Source: Lingula anatina (taxonomy: Eukaryota > Brachiopoda > Lingulata > Lingulida > Lingulidae). From it: a stretch of DNA of 51,109 nucleotides. Below, one piece after another: positions 47,877 to 51,109 of the stretch (position 1 is its first letter; each line of letters begins with the position of its first letter). The notes under the pieces are model-generated. The model did no database searches, was not told where the DNA came from, and saw only the letters and a list, made by a program, of their open reading frames with translations. The translations under genes and the position numbers were made by a program. The stretch spans positions 1 through 51,109 of the forward strand of contig NW_019776069.1 in NCBI RefSeq assembly GCF_001039355.2, written 5' to 3'.

Positions 47877-49340
47877 GCTGATATTACCTTGATGTGATCT
47901 GGTAAACTACAGCAGATGACGCGGCCTCGTCAACAGCTAGATATGATATGACAGTTTACTTTCCGGGAATCACTGGAGACTGCTTCAGTTTGGAATTAAG
48001 GACAATTCAATTGGCTGAGCGCCACAGGCTAGAAGCTGGGAAAGCTGTTCGACAGTACCTACGAATAAAATAGATAAAAATATTTCTGATATTCTGAAAC
48101 GACATTCAGTCATTAATTCTATATATTTGCAATGTTAGGCCAGCGGCACATGATAGTAAAGTGAGCTCCAGGCGTGTACTGAGACCTGGTTTCCTTGGCA
48201 ATCACGTGGAAAATGACAACACTTCCACAGCTGAACTATGTAACGTGATCTGGACCCCAGTGGCAGCTGATCACACCTTTGAGGCTGCCATGGAAAGGCC
48301 TCCAGTACCACGTGAAACTCCCCAAACAGAACGCTGGTTAATTACCTAATTCTAAGCGGTCCCCGGTAGTGGTGAGATTGGCCCTGAGCTGCTGCGTACA
48401 TCATATATAAACCACTATCTAGCGGCCTTGATGAGCCCGAAGATGCGTGCGCGGATTATTATTTGCGCTGGTAACAGGTGTTTGGATTTTCTGCACGCCG
48501 GGCAGATCGTTAGAGAACAAGCGGGTATTGCTCTAGAAAATGGAGTTTGTTAGTTGAAACCATATTATCGAACAATCTTTATTAACACTAAGCATGCTTG
48601 ATACGGGCCCATAGAGATTTAATTCACTAGGAAATATTCAGAGCGCTCGAACTTAGCCTTTTCGTTCGGAGAGCGGGGACGAGGTACAAGATCCTGACTA
48701 TGGCCAATGCCTGAGCTCGAGGATGGCTTGCCTCACAGGCATTGCCAGCTCTCTGGGGACGCTAATAGGCTCACCAATTTTTCTTCATTACAATCCATGA
48801 ATCAAGGAAGTGAGGAGCTCTCTCCAATATGTGTCCCTTTCAGTGAAAATCCAATAAAAATTATAAAACATTGGCTGGTCACATCACCATTTCCTGCACA
48901 TGGAGCCATGCCAATTAATTTCAGGAAGTGGACATATTCCATCTTTTGTCATATTTCATCTTTTGTCATCTCCATACAATAAAATAGCAATGGTAGAATC
49001 AGTAGGAGAGAGACTGGGCCTCGCATCAGCTTGAGATGTTCATTTCAATGGATTACATAGCACTTGATGGTCCTTTAGCTTTGGAAGGAAGGAAGAAAAA
49101 TATTTTTGTCTTTTTTTCACAGATTGAATAATATGAAAGTTTTCGAAGTGTTAAAAATAACAAATTGCGTCAATCTAAATACCTATGTGATTCATTATAG
49201 ATAAACGACATCTCATGTAAGTTTTAAACTACTGTAGGGGCCTACATGAAAAGAAATTGAGAAAATAAGGATCAAAGAAACGAATGGAAAAAACATATTC
49301 AATCAAGAAGCCTTTTGAATACGGCTGAGGACATCTGCAA
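47877..49340. other. Calbindin upstream region
   Basis: The calbindin promoter must lie in or near this stretch. No TATA box was found close to the start codon, which suggests a TATA-less promoter or an upstream non-coding exon. A + strand TATATAAA at about 48403-48410 has no recognisable gene behind it. No coding frame with a known domain was seen. Confidence 0.4.
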
Positions 49341-49475
49341 CATTGAGGTGAACTCCACGACGTGGGACGGCACTGAGTCTGTTGTCATACAGTGACTGCC
49401 TGAACTCACACGACGTGTGACGGCACTGAGTCTGTTGTCATACAGTGTCTGCCTGAACTCACATCACTGCATGAC
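49340..49475. repeat. 61-bp tandem duplication
   Basis: CACGACGTGxGACGGCACTG, AGTCTGTTGTCATACAGTG, CTGCCTGAACTCACA occurs twice, followed by an inverse-oriented TGACACTGTATGACAAT fragment. Confidence 0.85.
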
Positions 49476-49489
49476 ACTGTATGACAATA

Positions 49490-50820
49490 GTCCCCCTTCT
49501 GGTATGTCGACCATAAACAACAGTTAATTTGTTGTAGTTGTTATCAGAAAGCTGCGGCACTTATCAATGAGTTCTAAAAAAACAGTCCCCAAACCTTTTA
49601 AATTTAATTAATAAAAACCAACATGTAATTAACGTGCTTTATTTTCTCAAGAAGAACCCACTCCCACCCCTCCCTTCTGCCAGGCAGTGGGTGGCATCTG
49701 GATCAATGTAGGTTTTAAAAGCCTCACAAACAACTAATGGACCTAGCTGGTCTTGCATGATGGGTTGTCAATATTAGTTACAATACTGCAATCAATATCC
49801 CCTGTTTTCACAAAGAAGTTCTTTGTAGCAATAAACACACACTTAACTGTTTACAGACCAGATTACTGCGCGTCAAAATGTGGTTTCAACACCCATCCTG
49901 CTGCAGGGAAAAACACAATAACCAATCATTAGCGACAACAGTTCCGTAATGTCCCTTTACAATAAAGAGACAGCACTGAGGGTAATTGACAGTAATCGAG
50001 TTACTGTAACGATATCTTTCATATTAGAAGACAGAGGTTGTGTAATAGTTGACGGAGCAGCTGCACAGGATAAACTAATCGTTACCCGGGGAACAGGTCC
50101 AAATGGTGCAGAGGGATTGCACGGCCATTATTGGTGATGGTTTATGAAAACCCACTTCATCGCATGGTTTCTGCCTCGGGCACTACTCCTCCATTAGCGC
50201 TGCAACGATGTTATATCTGTGGTACAGCAAGACTGTGGAGATATCCAGTATGGCCCTCCATGACCATGCAATCAAACTTCGTGCTTATAGAATCGTTAGC
50301 ACGTTTTTGTACTCAGCACCGTTAGCAAGATCACATAGTTACCGGTACGCTAGGACATGTGAACTGCATTGTTGGAAAAGTCTTATTTCACAAAGAACAG
50401 CGACCGCCATTAAAATCCAAAATATCCGCCTGTATTACAGCATACGACTTACTACTGAATTCATTCATGTTTTACTCATTAACATTATGTTATTCTAAGT
50501 TGGCGCACAGTTAGTGGTAAAAATCGAGATAAAAATTATCCTGTCCACGTTGAAATGCCACAAAATGATATTTTTATTTTGCAAAGAGTCCTGATTTCCC
50601 GATTCAAACCTAAAATATCATACATGGCTCTGGAAACAGTGGATAGGAACATTAGATCTGACACAACGCATGGAATAAAAGCGGCTATCCATATATAAAA
50701 CGCAATACCACGCCATTTTCTTGACTAATGAAGTGAAGACGAGACCAAACCAGGTACTGTGAATTTTTTAGGGTCCAGATATTTACATTACATATTGACC
50801 ACATATGTGTCCAGTGTGAG
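49490..50820. other. No gene recognised
   Basis: Unique AT-rich sequence. The open frames at 49949, 50131 and 50208 on the + strand show no domain, signal peptide or splice pattern that I can defend. Confidence 0.4.
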
Positions 50821-50824
50821 GAGA

Positions 50825-51109
50825 GCTACAAGGTTTCAGGTGTACAATGTTGTAGAGCAGTCTCACATACTAAGTTTCAGGTGTACAACGTTGTAGAGCA
50901 GTGTCACCCAGTGAGTTTCAGGTTACAATGTTGTAGAGCAGTCTCACCCACTAAGTTTCAGATGTACAATGTTGTAGAGCAGTCTCACCCACTAGGTTTC
51001 AGGTGTACAATGTTGTAGAGCAGTGTCACCCAGTAAGATTCAGGTGTACGATGTTGTAGAGCAGTGTCACCCAGTAAGTTTCAGATGTACAATGTTGTAA
51101 AGCAGTGTC
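50825..51109. repeat. 41-bp minisatellite running off the window end
   Basis: TTTCAGGTGTACAATGTTGT, AGAGCAGTCTCACCCACTAAG repeats at least six times to the last base. Each + strand unit has TTTCAG followed by GT, so it contains acceptor-like strings, but no exon is visible in this window. Confidence 0.93.

Noticed and set aside
48421-48460. Possible hammerhead ribozyme core (TTGATGAG...CGAAGATG)
   Set aside because: The CUGAUGA and GAAA cores are not intact and no three-stem fold could be drawn.
1-51109. tRNA, rRNA or bacterial operon features
   Set aside because: I looked for tRNA B-box-like GGTTCGANNCC strings and for ribosomal motifs and found none convincing. Introns and telomeres exclude a bacterial reading.

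Overview
This is eukaryotic, almost certainly metazoan, DNA from a chromosome end or a scaffold assembled as one. The + strand opens with CCCTAA telomere repeats in the orientation expected of a left chromosome end. The sequence is AT-rich, full of transposon debris and minisatellites, and its genes are split into small GT-AG exons. The TTAGGG telomere, an invertebrate-type six-EF-hand calbindin, DIRS and CR1/Rex-like retrotransposons and low GC fit a marine invertebrate. A lophotrochozoan such as a mollusc is my best guess, but the sequence alone does not settle the taxon.

Layout. 1-3182: degenerate terminal telomere array, two LINE fragments, a small inverted-end element, one N, and a perfect 1.1 kb interstitial telomere array. 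3183-7840: subtelomeric DNA with nested inverted-repeat elements and no convincing host gene. 7904-12517 (minus): a complete 4-exon gene for a secreted single von Willebrand factor A (VWA) domain protein of 232 aa. 12518-14863: a 2.3 kb gap between divergent genes, with a TATA box for the VWA gene and a foldback element. 14864-30254 (plus): a zona pellucida (ZP) domain membrane protein gene. Five exons are found and the signal-peptide exon is missing. Its 8.4 kb first visible intron holds an antisense, decayed DIRS-type tyrosine-recombinase retrotransposon, itself hit by at least three MITE or foldback insertions. Another intron holds a stack of nested DNA transposons. 30255-35579: the gap between convergent genes, with a higher-order minisatellite. 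35580-47876 (minus): a complete 11-exon calbindin-32/calretinin-type gene (305 aa, six EF-hands) whose exons join in frame at every junction. 47877-51109: upstream DNA with tandem repeats and no gene seen.

The two extracellular-protein genes (VWA and ZP) lie head to head and might share regulation. The calbindin gene faces the ZP gene tail to tail and has no obvious functional link to it.

The most unusual observation is structural. At five exon edges in all three host genes, a minisatellite has grown whose repeat unit contains the splice site plus adjacent exon sequence: the VWA exon 1 donor, the acceptors of the second visible and last ZP exons, the calbindin exon 5 acceptor, and calbindin exon 9 with its donor. 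Each array is therefore a ladder of decoy splice sites beside one functional site. A comparable array was built from dead DIRS gag coding sequence.
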